Under the pieces are notes generated by a model. It ran no database searches. It was not told where the DNA came from and was given only the letters and a program-made list of their open reading frames with translations. 64,000 nt of DNA from Amycolatopsis sp. EV170708-02-1. GTDB taxonomy: Bacteria; Actinomycetota; Actinomycetes; Mycobacteriales; Pseudonocardiaceae. Shown piece by piece: positions 18,778-26,830 of the stretch (the first letter of the stretch is position 1; each line of letters opens with the position of its first letter). The stretch lies in the NCBI RefSeq assembly GCF_022479115.1, contig NZ_CP092497.1, forward strand, positions 1,860,001 through 1,924,000, read 5' to 3'. The position numbers and the translations under genes are program-made.

Positions 18778-19644
18778 CTACAGCACCTTCCGGATACTCG
18801 GCACCACGGCTGCGAGCCCGGCGGCGTTCGGGTGCAGCGGGGCGAAGCTGTTGTTCACCACCGACGGGATGAGCCCTTCGATCCATTTGACGCCGATCGG
18901 CTGGCAGGCGTCGTGACCGATGCTGGGCGTCCGGATGTCGACGTACTTCGCGCCGTGCGCGGCGGACTGCTCGGCCATCCGCGCGTTGAGCCGGTCGATA
19001 TTGGCCTGGATGTAGTCGGCGTCCTGCGGCAGGACCGGGACGAGCGGCCAGCAGCCGCCGGATTTGATCCCGGTCGGGTAGCCCACCATGACGATCTCGG
19101 CCCGCGGGGCGCGCTGGCGGATCTGCTCGATCACCGTGCCGTAGGTCGCGGCGAACGCGTCGATCTTGGTGGCGTACTTGTCCACCCCGCCCGTGGTGTT
19201 GGCCGCCTTGCACGAGGCGCCCACCGGCAGCAGGTTCACGCACGAGGTCGCGAGCCCGACCAAGCCGATGTCGTTGCCGCCGATGCCGACGGTCACCAGG
19301 GTCGTGTCGGCCGAGAGCGCGTCGTACTGCGGCGGGTTCGTGCCGGAGATGATGCCCTTCTGCGGGTTGCTGAAATGCGACGTGGTCGCAGCGCCGCAGG
19401 TGACATCGCGCAGTTCGTCGACGTCGATCTCCTTCGCCAGCAGGCCCGCGTAGTTGATCGCCGACCGGGCGCAGGTGAGCAGATCGGACTGCGGCAGCAC
19501 CACCGAGCCCGCCGAGAACGAGTCACCCATCGCGACGTACACCTGCCGCTCCGCCGAGGCGAGGGCCGGTGTCCCGATTCCGACGAGGGTCAGTGCGGTG
19601 CCCGCCACCGCGGCGATCCGGGCGAGTCTTCCCCAGCGTGTCAC
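18778..19644 (-). CDS. Secreted SGNH/GDSL esterase
   Basis: The protein has 288 residues. A Sec signal peptide ends near LASAERQ. SGNH block I is VAMGDSFSAG, block III is GIGGNDIG and block V is APLHPN near the C-terminus. Conserved cysteines suggest disulfides, as in the Streptomyces lipases of this family. The start is GTG 19644, chosen because AGGAGG lies 5 bases upstream; ATG 19659 is the alternative. It is predicted to be an extracellular lipase or esterase. Confidence 0.88.
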   Translation of the reverse strand: MTRWGRLARIAAVAGTALTLVGIGTPALASAERQVYVAMGDSFSAGSVVLPQSDLLTCARSAINYAGLLAKEIDVDELRDVTCGAATTSHFSNPQKGIISGTNPPQYDALSADTTLVTVGIGGNDIGLVGLATSCVNLLPVGASCKAANTTGGVDKYATKIDAFAATYGTVIEQIRQRAPRAEIVMVGYPTGIKSGGCWPLVPVLPQDADYIQANIDRLNARMAEQSAAHGAKYVDIRTPSIGHDACQPIGVKWIEGLIPSVVNNSFAPLHPNAAGLAAVVPSIRKVL

Positions 19645-19737
19645 TGCCGCCTCCTGCATGCGTCGTCGAATGCCGCGATCAGCGTCCGCCGCGCCGGGCA
19701 GAACCACTAGAACGGAGGCGCGCGTTCTTGATCGGAG

Positions 19738-19753
19738 TTTTGTAGGTTCCCTC
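19738..19753. repeat. Left 16-base inverted repeat flanking the PucR gene
   Basis: TTTTGTAGGTTCCCTC ends one base before the PucR ATG and is exactly complementary to 20918-20933. It may be an operator or the end of a mobile segment. Confidence 0.7.
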
Positions 19754-19754
19754 T

Positions 19755-20987
19755 ATGACGAAGGCGCCGGCACAGCCCTGGCGCAGGCTCGACGCCTCGG
19801 TGCTGACCCGGCTGGAGCCCGACACCGCCGCGATCGCGTCCGCCGCGATGGACCAGGTCCGTGCCGGGCTGCGGACCCCGCTGGACGACCGGACCGCGGC
19901 GAACCTCCAAACCACCCTCGACGTCGCTTTGCACGCCTTCTTCAGCGAAATCGGCCATCCCGACATCACCACCGACCGGGAGGTCTACCGCGCGCAGGGC
20001 CGGGCCCAGCACACCGCGGGCCGCAGCCTCGAGGAGATGCTCGGCTTCTACCAGTCGGCGGCGCTGGGCGTCTGGCGGCAGCTGACCTCGGCGGCACCGG
20101 CGGTGGATCTGCCGACCCAGGCGATCGTCGAACTCGGCGAGGCGCTTTTCGCCTTCATCGCGGAACTCTCGGCCGCGGCCGCCGACGGGTACGCCGAAGC
20201 ACGCTCGCAGGCGGCGAGGGCGGGGCAAGCGCGGCGGGACCGGCTCCTGGGGCTCCTGCTCTCCGAACCGGCCGCCACCCGGGACCTGCTCGACGACGCC
20301 GCGAGCCAGGCCATGTGGGTCCTGCCCGGCAGCCTCGTCGTCGCCGTCACCAGCGCCGACGTCGCATCGCGGCTGCTGGACCGGATGCCGGGGCGCGTGC
20401 TGGTCGGCCGCCACCACGACCTGACCGCGGTGGTCATGCCCGCCGACCGGCTCGAGTGGTACCTCGGCCGGTTGCGGGATCTGCTCGGCGACGACCAGGC
20501 CGGGGTGGGCCCGGTCGTGCCGCTCCGCTCGGCCGCGCTCAGTGCCCGCCGGGCGAGCGCGCTCTGGCGGCTCGCCCGCACCGGCGCGCTCGGCGACAGC
20601 CCCCTCGTCCACACCACCGATCACCGCATCGATCTGCTGCTGACCGCCGACCCCGCACTCGCCGCCGAATTCTCGAAAGACGTCCTCGCGCCGTTGGCCG
20701 GTCTGCCCGAACCGGCGAGGCAACGGCTCACCGCGACGCTGGCGGCCTGGCTGGCGCGGCCGGATCAGCCGCAGGCGATCGGTATCGAACTGCACGTCCA
20801 CGTCCAGACCGTCCGGTACCGGATCCGGCAATTGCGGACGCTGTTCGGCGGCACGATCGACGATCCGGCCGGCCGCTTCGCGCTCGCCATCGCACTGAGG
20901 ATCGACCCGCTGGTATCGAGGGAACCTACAAAAGGCTCAGAGCGGAGCGTCCATCCGCTGCGTCCCGACAACGGACAGCAGCCGTAA
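19755..20987 (+). CDS. PucR family transcriptional regulator
   Basis: The protein has 410 residues. A helical N-terminal sensor region (1-170) and a GGDEF-like middle region are followed by a PucR C-terminal helix-turn-helix (about 330-390) with ELHVHVQTVRYRIRQL. PucR proteins respond to small metabolites and often regulate neighbouring catabolic genes or themselves. The last 22 residues lie after a 16-base repeat copy and overlap the 3' end of the XRE gene, so the tail may be recently acquired. ATG 19755 directly follows the left repeat, suggesting a very short or absent leader. Confidence 0.85.
   Translation: MTKAPAQPWRRLDASVLTRLEPDTAAIASAAMDQVRAGLRTPLDDRTAANLQTTLDVALHAFFSEIGHPDITTDREVYRAQGRAQHTAGRSLEEMLGFYQSAALGVWRQLTSAAPAVDLPTQAIVELGEALFAFIAELSAAAADGYAEARSQAARAGQARRDRLLGLLLSEPAATRDLLDDAASQAMWVLPGSLVVAVTSADVASRLLDRMPGRVLVGRHHDLTAVVMPADRLEWYLGRLRDLLGDDQAGVGPVVPLRSAALSARRASALWRLARTGALGDSPLVHTTDHRIDLLLTADPALAAEFSKDVLAPLAGLPEPARQRLTATLAAWLARPDQPQAIGIELHVHVQTVRYRIRQLRTLFGGTIDDPAGRFALAIALRIDPLVSREPTKGSERSVHPLRPDNGQQP
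20918..20933. repeat. Right 16-base inverted repeat flanking the PucR gene
   Basis: GAGGGAACCTACAAAA lies inside the 3' end of the PucR reading frame and is exactly the reverse complement of 19738-19753. Confidence 0.7.
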
Positions 20988-21788
20988 CGCGTTCTCCGAC
21001 GGCGTGCCGGGGTCGGCGGTGTAGATCACGACCTGCTGGTCCCGGTCGCTGATGTCGAGGACGTCGCAGTTCACGCTGACCGGGCCCACCACCGGATGCC
21101 GGAACGTCGTGCACAGCATCGGCGCGGCGCACACGTCGTGCGCGGCCCACAGCCGGGCGAATTCCTCACTGCCGTCGAGAAGTTCCCGGATCAGGCCGCC
21201 GACTTCGGGATCGTCGGGATAGCGGCCGGCGGTGGCCCGCAGGTTCCGGACCGCGCTCGCCGCGAAGTCGTCCACATCGGACACTCCGTACAGCCGCCTC
21301 CCGTCCGGCCGCGGCCCGAGGAACGCGCGGCGCACGAGGTTGCGCTCCCGTCGGGGCAGCGCGGAGAAGTCCTCCATCAGCGCCGCGGCGAGGTCGTTCC
21401 AGGCGAGCACCTCGTAGGTCGCCGACAGCACGATGGCCGCCGCCTGCGGAAGACGGTGCAGCAGCGCGAGAATGCTCGGCCGGACCTCGCGGGACGGGCC
21501 GGGCGGCGGTCCCGGCGGCGCGCCGGCGAGGTGGTGCAGGTGATCCCGTTCCACGTCCGACAGCCGAAGCGCCCTGGTCAGCCCGCCCAATACCTCGCGC
21601 GAGGGCCGTGGACCGCGAGCCTGTTCCAGCCGCGTGTAGTACTCGGTCGAGATGAACGCCAGCTGCGCCACCTCCTCGCGTCGCAGACCAGGGGTGCGGC
21701 GGCGGGGCCCGGCGGGTAGGCCGACGTCGGCGGGCGTGATCCGCTCGCGCCTGCTGCGCAGGAAGTCCGCCAGTTGTCGTCTGTCCAC
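20937..21788 (-). CDS. XRE regulator with MmyB-like ligand domain
   Basis: The protein has 283 residues. The N-terminal XRE helix-turn-helix (about 10-75) contains TPGLRREEVAQLAFISTEYY. The C-terminal MmyB-type domain (about 105-280), named for the methylenomycin regulator, contains DLAAALMEDFSALPRRERN. It is divergent from the SDR gene at 21874, which it probably controls, as is common for this family. Two adjacent GTG codons (21788 and 21791) are possible starts. Confidence 0.9.
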   Translation of the reverse strand: MDRRQLADFLRSRRERITPADVGLPAGPRRRTPGLRREEVAQLAFISTEYYTRLEQARGPRPSREVLGGLTRALRLSDVERDHLHHLAGAPPGPPPGPSREVRPSILALLHRLPQAAAIVLSATYEVLAWNDLAAALMEDFSALPRRERNLVRRAFLGPRPDGRRLYGVSDVDDFAASAVRNLRATAGRYPDDPEVGGLIRELLDGSEEFARLWAAHDVCAAPMLCTTFRHPVVGPVSVNCDVLDISDRDQQVVIYTADPGTPSENALRLLSVVGTQRMDAPL

Positions 21789-21873
21789 CACTCCAGTGTG
21801 GACGATGGCGGCCCGCGAGCCAGGTACCGCCGATGCCTGGATAGGCGCCGAGGGCGGGAGAACCCTCGGTGCC

Positions 21874-22653
21874 ATGACCAACACAACGACTGTTTCGGGC
21901 CTGCTCGACGGCAAGGTCGCCTTCGTCACCGGTGCCGGCCGAGGTATCGGCGCCGCCGCCGCGCGCTTGTTCGCCAGGGAAGGCGCCAGTGTGGTGCTCG
22001 CCGCCCGCACCGAGTCCCAGCTCAAGGCCGTGGCCGAGGAGATCCGCGCGGAGGGCGGCATCGCGGACCACGTGGTGTGCGACCTCGGCGACGCGGCGAG
22101 CATCCGCGCGGCCGTCGACCGGGCGGTGGAGCTGCACGGCAGGCTCGACGTCGCGTTCAACAACGGCGCGACCAACGTGCCGCCCGGCCCGATGGACCGG
22201 GTGACCGCAGCCGATTTCGACCGTATCTACGCGGTGAACCTGAAAGGTCCGTGGCTGGCGATGGTCGCCGAGATCGAGGCGATCCGGGCCACCGCGAAAA
22301 CCGGGGCCATCGTCAACAACACCAGCGTCGGCAGCCTGATGGCCAACCCGGAACTCCCCGCGTACGGCGCGATGAAACGCGGTGTCAACAGCCTCACCGC
22401 GTCGGCCGCCACCACCTATGGTCCGGAAGAGATCCGGATCAACGCCGTCGCACCCGGCACGACGCTGACCGAGATGTTCTCCGAGTGGGTCGAGAGCTCG
22501 CCGGGCATCCTGGAGCGGCTCAACGCCCAGACCCCGCTGGGACGCGTGGCCGAGCCCGACGAGATCGCGCAGGCCGCGGCGTGGCTGCTGAGCGACCGCG
22601 CCTCCTACGTGACCGGGACAGTTCTGCGGGTGGACGGCGGCATGCTGTCCTGA
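21874..22653 (+). CDS. Short-chain dehydrogenase/reductase
   Basis: The protein is a classical SDR of 259 residues. It has a TGAGRGIG cofactor motif near residue 20, NNTSVGSL with the catalytic Ser, AYGAMKRG giving YxxxK, and the C-terminal YVTGTVLRVDGGMLS. It is divergent from the XRE-MmyB regulator. A hairpin terminator follows the stop directly. The substrate is unknown. Confidence 0.92.
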   Translation: MTNTTTVSGLLDGKVAFVTGAGRGIGAAAARLFAREGASVVLAARTESQLKAVAEEIRAEGGIADHVVCDLGDAASIRAAVDRAVELHGRLDVAFNNGATNVPPGPMDRVTAADFDRIYAVNLKGPWLAMVAEIEAIRATAKTGAIVNNTSVGSLMANPELPAYGAMKRGVNSLTASAATTYGPEEIRINAVAPGTTLTEMFSEWVESSPGILERLNAQTPLGRVAEPDEIAQAAAWLLSDRASYVTGTVLRVDGGMLS

Positions 22654-22669
22654 CCCCTGGGGGCAGGGG
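22654..22669 (+). terminator. Short GC hairpin after SDR
   Basis: CCCCTG, a 4-base loop and CAGGGG begin immediately after the stop codon. There is no U-tract. Confidence 0.5.
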
Positions 22670-22756
22670 TGGGTGATGCGGGGGAACCGGTGCCGGACTT
22701 CCGGCGTCTGAACGCGCACGACCCACCCTGACCTGGGGTTGCCCGAGGAGAAGCCG

Positions 22757-24406
22757 ATGCCGTTCCTGGATCCCGAACCGCTCCACGCCAAGCTCACGTC
22801 GGGGGACGCGGCGGGAATCGCCGAGGTCGGCGCCACCATCGCCGACGCCAAGACGTCGTTGCAGACCGTGGCGGACGGGATCTCCGAGGGTGCCCTGCGG
22901 GCGGCGCGGTCCTGGCGCGGCACGGCGGCCGCGGAGTTCGTCGGCAAGGCGAAACAGTCCTCGCGAACCGTCGCCGAGGTGTACGCCCGGCTCGACGCGG
23001 CCGAGGCGGCGGTCAAGGGCGCCGCGGAGGCGTACTCCGCGCTGCGGACGTCGGCCGACGCCGCCATCGCACCATGGCGCAAGCTCGGCCTGACCGACCT
23101 CCTCGAAGCGCCGGAGATCGCGATGAAGACCATCCGGGCGCTGACCGTCGCCCAGCAGACCTACGAAAGCAGGCTCACCGCGCTGGCGGCCACGACCGAC
23201 GGCGGCGGGAGCGAGGGCTGGGACGGCGACGGCAACGCCGACATCAGCGGCGTCGATCCAGGGCAACCGTGGACGTCCCAAGGTCTGGCCTACGACGGCG
23301 AGAACCTGCTCGTCGGCTCGTACCACGACGGCGACGGAGACGGGAAGGGCGACAGCCCGATCGGCCCCGGGCTGACCCCCAGCAGGCTGACCTACGTCGA
23401 CTACGAGACCGGAGTGGAATCGGGCAACGTCTACCTCAACGGCAACGGCGAGGTCGGCGCGCCGACGCACACCGGCGGTGTCGCGACGGACGGCAAGCAC
23501 GTCTGGGTGTCGTCCAACGGATACGTGTACGTCTACGACAAGGCCGAACTCGACGCCGCGCAGGACAGCGGTGTGCCGGTCGACGCCGTGGACGTGGTCG
23601 ACACGCCCGCTCACAGTTACGTCACCTACGCGCAAGGCAAGCTCTTCGTGGGCGACTACACCAACAACCGGCTCTACGAGGTCCCGGTCGGCCCGGACGG
23701 CTCACCCCGGCCGGACGAGGCCGGAGATCCGATCGAGACACCGAACAACGTCCAGGGCGTCGTGGTGCGCGACGACGAGTTCATCTTCTCCTCCTCCGAC
23801 GGGCACAGCGGCAAGTTCTACCGGCAGGACCGGACGCCGGAGTGGTACGACTTCAACGATCGCGAAGAGATCGAGCTGAAGGGCGGCGAGCCGGGCAACG
23901 AAGACGGCTACGACTCGCACGGCGTCGAAGAGGCCGTCGAGATCGACGGGGAGATCGTGCTGGCGCACGAATCCGGCGCCTACGGCTACCAGAAGAACCC
24001 GGGCTCGAAGTGGGACGAACCCGAGCTGACCAGGATCTCGCTGGAAGAACTCGGCCTCGACCCCGACGGCGCGCTCTCCCCCGGCGACGCCGGATACGAA
24101 ACCGATCCCGACTCGCTGGTCGGTGCCGCGGGTGTCCTGGACGGGGCGACGTCGACGTTGAGCACCGCGGCCGGCGCCATGTCGCGGCTGCAGCTGGTGC
24201 CGCATCTGCTCGGCGACGTCCCCGCGGCCACCGCCTTCAGCGACACGCTGACCAAGCACGTCACGGCGGCGGGCGACCGGCTGGCGGCGGGGGTGGAAAC
24301 GGTCGGCGGCATCGCGGACAGCCTGGTCACCGGGGCGGACACGTACCGGCGCATCGAGGACGGGATCAAGGAGGGGCTGGTCAAGCTCGGCGACGTCCTC
24401 CCCTGA
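22757..24406 (+). CDS. WXG100/beta-propeller type VII-like protein
   Basis: The protein has 549 residues. The N-terminal helical WXG100 domain (1-110) has the WXG turn at W53-R-G55. The middle (about 150-440) has repeated short strands with aromatic and glycine motifs (GLAYDGENLLVGSYHDGD, VYVYDKAE, LFVGDYTNN), reading as a beta-propeller. The C-terminal helical segment (about 455-549) looks like a second WXG-type domain. ATG 22757 follows GAGGAG by 6 bases. It is probably a secreted or surface protein. No chaperone partner is adjacent. Confidence 0.75.
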   Translation: MPFLDPEPLHAKLTSGDAAGIAEVGATIADAKTSLQTVADGISEGALRAARSWRGTAAAEFVGKAKQSSRTVAEVYARLDAAEAAVKGAAEAYSALRTSADAAIAPWRKLGLTDLLEAPEIAMKTIRALTVAQQTYESRLTALAATTDGGGSEGWDGDGNADISGVDPGQPWTSQGLAYDGENLLVGSYHDGDGDGKGDSPIGPGLTPSRLTYVDYETGVESGNVYLNGNGEVGAPTHTGGVATDGKHVWVSSNGYVYVYDKAELDAAQDSGVPVDAVDVVDTPAHSYVTYAQGKLFVGDYTNNRLYEVPVGPDGSPRPDEAGDPIETPNNVQGVVVRDDEFIFSSSDGHSGKFYRQDRTPEWYDFNDREEIELKGGEPGNEDGYDSHGVEEAVEIDGEIVLAHESGAYGYQKNPGSKWDEPELTRISLEELGLDPDGALSPGDAGYETDPDSLVGAAGVLDGATSTLSTAAGAMSRLQLVPHLLGDVPAATAFSDTLTKHVTAAGDRLAAGVETVGGIADSLVTGADTYRRIEDGIKEGLVKLGDVLP

Positions 24407-24420
24407 TTCCTGTCGCCGAC

Positions 24421-25341
24421 CTACCGGCGCAGTTCCTTGCCGAGGGCCTCCGCGAGAGCCACCGACGCCTCGATTTCGGCCGCTCGGATCGACACACTTT
24501 CGACATTGATGCCGAACGGGACGTCCTTGCGCCGGCAGAAACCCACGAGTTCACGGGCCGTCGCCAACGCTTGGTCGTACGACTCCTGGAGTGTGTCGTC
24601 CGCGTGTCGAAGGTCGTTCTGGATCCACCGTGGCACATCCACACCGAGCCATTGGAGGAACTCGAGGGTCTTCGAGGAGCCGCATACCGAGAACGTGAAC
24701 ACGATCGGGACCGGTCGCAGCCCGAGCGCGGCGCATCGGTATCGGTAGTCCGACACCATGTCTTTCGCCGCGTTGACGTCGTAGACGACCTGGGTGACGA
24801 AGAACGAGCAGCCTGCTTCCTGTTTGGCGATCAGGCGCAGATGCTCCTCGCCTCGGCGGGTGTGCCGCTCCGGAATCGCGACGCCGCCGAGCAGCAGGTC
24901 GGGCCGCGTCTCCGCGCGTAGCTCCTGAGCGCGGACCAGCGACGTCGCGGACGGCTTGTCGCGCGAAGAGGCACCGACGAACACGGTGAGCGCCCGGTCG
25001 GCGTCCTGGGCGTCGAGCCAGGAACGGAGGTCGCTTTCCTGATACTTCCCGACCGCCCGGTAGACCACGACCGGCGTGTGCCAGTCGGTGAGGTGCCGGT
25101 CCAGGAAGGTCGCCGGGTCGATCGTGGGGAGAAACGGAAAGGGCCGCTCCTCCGGGTTGCGATCGCTCTCGTCGTCGATGTCGTAGAGCACGAGCCCGTC
25201 GAGGTTCAACCTCGACAGCCGCTTGCGCGTGGCGTCGGCGATCTCCTGCGTCCGCTCCGGCGAAACCGTGAGTCGAGGAGGCGTCACGGCGAACAGCAGG
25301 AACTCGCTCCCACGTGCGCCGATCCTCTGCTGTAGGTCCAT
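24421..25341 (-). CDS. Methylenetetrahydrofolate reductase-like protein
   Basis: The protein has 306 residues with a TIM-barrel sequence of the MetF type. It has a DGLVLYDIDDE early substrate strand and the late GGVAIPERHTRRGEEHLRLIAKQEAGCSFFVTQVVYD segment characteristic of folate or FAD binding. The family reduces 5,10-methylene-THF for methionine synthesis, but this sequence is divergent enough that a different pterin or C1 role is possible. It is convergent with the WXG100 gene and not in an obvious operon. Confidence 0.75.
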   Translation of the reverse strand: MDLQQRIGARGSEFLLFAVTPPRLTVSPERTQEIADATRKRLSRLNLDGLVLYDIDDESDRNPEERPFPFLPTIDPATFLDRHLTDWHTPVVVYRAVGKYQESDLRSWLDAQDADRALTVFVGASSRDKPSATSLVRAQELRAETRPDLLLGGVAIPERHTRRGEEHLRLIAKQEAGCSFFVTQVVYDVNAAKDMVSDYRYRCAALGLRPVPIVFTFSVCGSSKTLEFLQWLGVDVPRWIQNDLRHADDTLQESYDQALATARELVGFCRRKDVPFGINVESVSIRAAEIEASVALAEALGKELRR

Positions 25342-25385
25342 GTCCTGAAGTTAGCCGACGGCAGGGCCCGCACCGAGTTCGCTTG

Positions 25386-26486
25386 CTACTCCGACACTGG
25401 CGTCTCTTCGCCGAGGAGGATTTCCAGGAGGTCGTTTCGCAGCGGCGCCGACGGTTCCTCTGTCGCGACGAGGGCGCGTTGGCGGATGCGGGACAGTGTC
25501 GCCGTGGTCTGATCGTTCACTGCCTGGGATTGAGTGAGCCGAAGCTGGGCCGCGGCAAGTTGCTCGCGCACTGTGGTCAGTTCAGCTTGAACGTCCGCGA
25601 GCTGCTCGCGCGAAGCCATGTCACGCGCTGTCTGCTCGGCGAGAGCTTCCCGATGACGGACGTCTTGATCTCGCAGTTCCCCCCGGACTACGTCCAACTC
25701 CGCGGTCAGCTCGCGCTTCTGCGTGTCCACAAGCCGCTCCCATGTTTTACGACGCTCGTCTGACTCGGCCAACGCAGTCTGTGCGGCGTCTCGCTCGGCG
25801 GTCCGTGTCGCCAGTTCCTCACTACGGGCCGAGAGCGTGGCCGCCAGCTCATCGGCTCTGGTTCGCAGTGCCGCCGCTTCCTCACCGACCTCCTTCACAC
25901 GCCGGGTGATCACAACGGTGGCCGATTCCGCTTTGGCTTGAGCCAGCTGGGCGGCAGCCCGGGCCTCGACCGCCTCGTCCGCGGTCGCCTTGGCCAGTGA
26001 CTCGGCGAGCTGAGCCGTCCGAGCCGCTCCCAGTGCCGCTTCGGCTTCGGCTTCGGCTTCGGCCGCTCGTGCCAGCGCGGCGTCCCGTTGCCGATCGGCC
26101 TCCACCGCGGCCCCATGCGCGGCGTCGGCCTGACCAACGGCCGCAGCGATCTCATCCCGCAGATGGGCGGTGACCGCGTCCAGCGCGTTGCTCAACGTGC
26201 GGAGGGGATCGGTCAGCGCGGCAGCCGCCTGATCGAAGGCCTGACCGGCGTCCAGCAGAGCCGCTGACGGCACGGCGTCGTCCCCCAGCGCCTCCCGCAG
26301 GGCCTGCTCCGCCGCGGCCAGCTGCTTGCAGCTCTTCCCGCCGGGCCACGTCCTGTCCGGGCAGAACTCGTAGGGCCTCCCTCCGCGTGGCCCCGGCGGC
26401 GGCAGCGGCTCGCGGCATTTGCGAAACCCGCATCGCGCCTGCTCCGGCGCACGTTCCCCGGCTACCGCACCCTCGTTCTCGACCAT
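25386..26486 (-). CDS. Zinc-site/coiled-coil protein, copy 2 (KfrA-like layout)
   Basis: The protein has 366 residues. The N-terminal site C-x4-C (about 19-24), PLPPP, GGRPYEFC and a following Cys match the paralogue at 7865. From about residue 60 to 350 it is a continuous Ala/Glu/Gln-rich coiled coil. ATG 26486 follows AGGTAGG by 8 bases. Its promoter region is unusually AT-rich and carries tandem inverted repeats, and it is divergent from a tyrosine recombinase. By analogy with KfrA proteins it may bind these repeats and organise DNA; that is inference. Confidence 0.72.
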   Translation of the reverse strand: MVENEGAVAGERAPEQARCGFRKCREPLPPPGPRGGRPYEFCPDRTWPGGKSCKQLAAAEQALREALGDDAVPSAALLDAGQAFDQAAAALTDPLRTLSNALDAVTAHLRDEIAAAVGQADAAHGAAVEADRQRDAALARAAEAEAEAEAALGAARTAQLAESLAKATADEAVEARAAAQLAQAKAESATVVITRRVKEVGEEAAALRTRADELAATLSARSEELATRTAERDAAQTALAESDERRKTWERLVDTQKRELTAELDVVRGELRDQDVRHREALAEQTARDMASREQLADVQAELTTVREQLAAAQLRLTQSQAVNDQTTATLSRIRQRALVATEEPSAPLRNDLLEILLGEETPVSE

Positions 26487-26505
26487 GCCCAAAGCCTACC
26501 TTGGT

Positions 26506-26542
26506 AGTTATGAAACCTATAACTGAGGTATTGGAAACCTCA
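26506..26542. promoter_or_regulatory. Tandem 6-7-6 inverted repeats upstream of coiled-coil gene
   Basis: AGTTAT-N7-ATAACT (26506-26524) and TGAGGT-N7-ACCTCA (26524-26542) share one base and the same geometry. GAAACCT followed by AACT recurs in both. They start 20 bases upstream of the ATG, which fits an autoregulatory operator. Confidence 0.6.
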
Positions 26543-26552
26543 ACTCCAACCT

Positions 26553-26588
26553 AACTCAGCTACAAAAGATACATTTTGTAGCTGAGTT
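26553..26588. other. 36-base AT-rich palindrome, candidate recombination site or operator
   Basis: The perfect 15-base arms AACTCAGCTACAAAA and TTTTGTAGCTGAGTT surround a 6-base centre GATACA. Arms with a 6-base crossover region are the layout of Xer/dif-like core sites, and a tyrosine recombinase gene starts 243 bases away. A hairpin or operator role is equally possible. Confidence 0.5.
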
Positions 26589-26830
26589 CCGATCCCGCTC
26601 TCAGCTCGACCGAAAGGGGTGTGATCACCCTGGAAAACGGGGTCGATCGACCCGCCTGAAAACGTGTTTGCCGTTACCGGCGGCAACATGTGCCGTCCGC
26701 CATCTCGGATGACCGCCTCGTTTCGTCACGGTGACGATGGCTCGATTCCCGCGTTCTCGCGTGCCTGGCACGACCACTACGGTGATCGGATGATCGACAC
26801 GAGCGCCCGGAGCCCGGAGGGCAGCCGACA
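26589..26830. other. Intergenic region upstream of recombinase
   Basis: Together with the repeats above this completes a 344-base gap between divergent genes. It contains GTCACGGTGAC and a GGGTG/CACCC pair. No small gene or RNA is evident. Confidence 0.5.

Noticed and set aside
26506..26588. Possible CRISPR array
   Set aside because: Repeats are two inverted pairs of different sequence, with no spacers and no cas genes.
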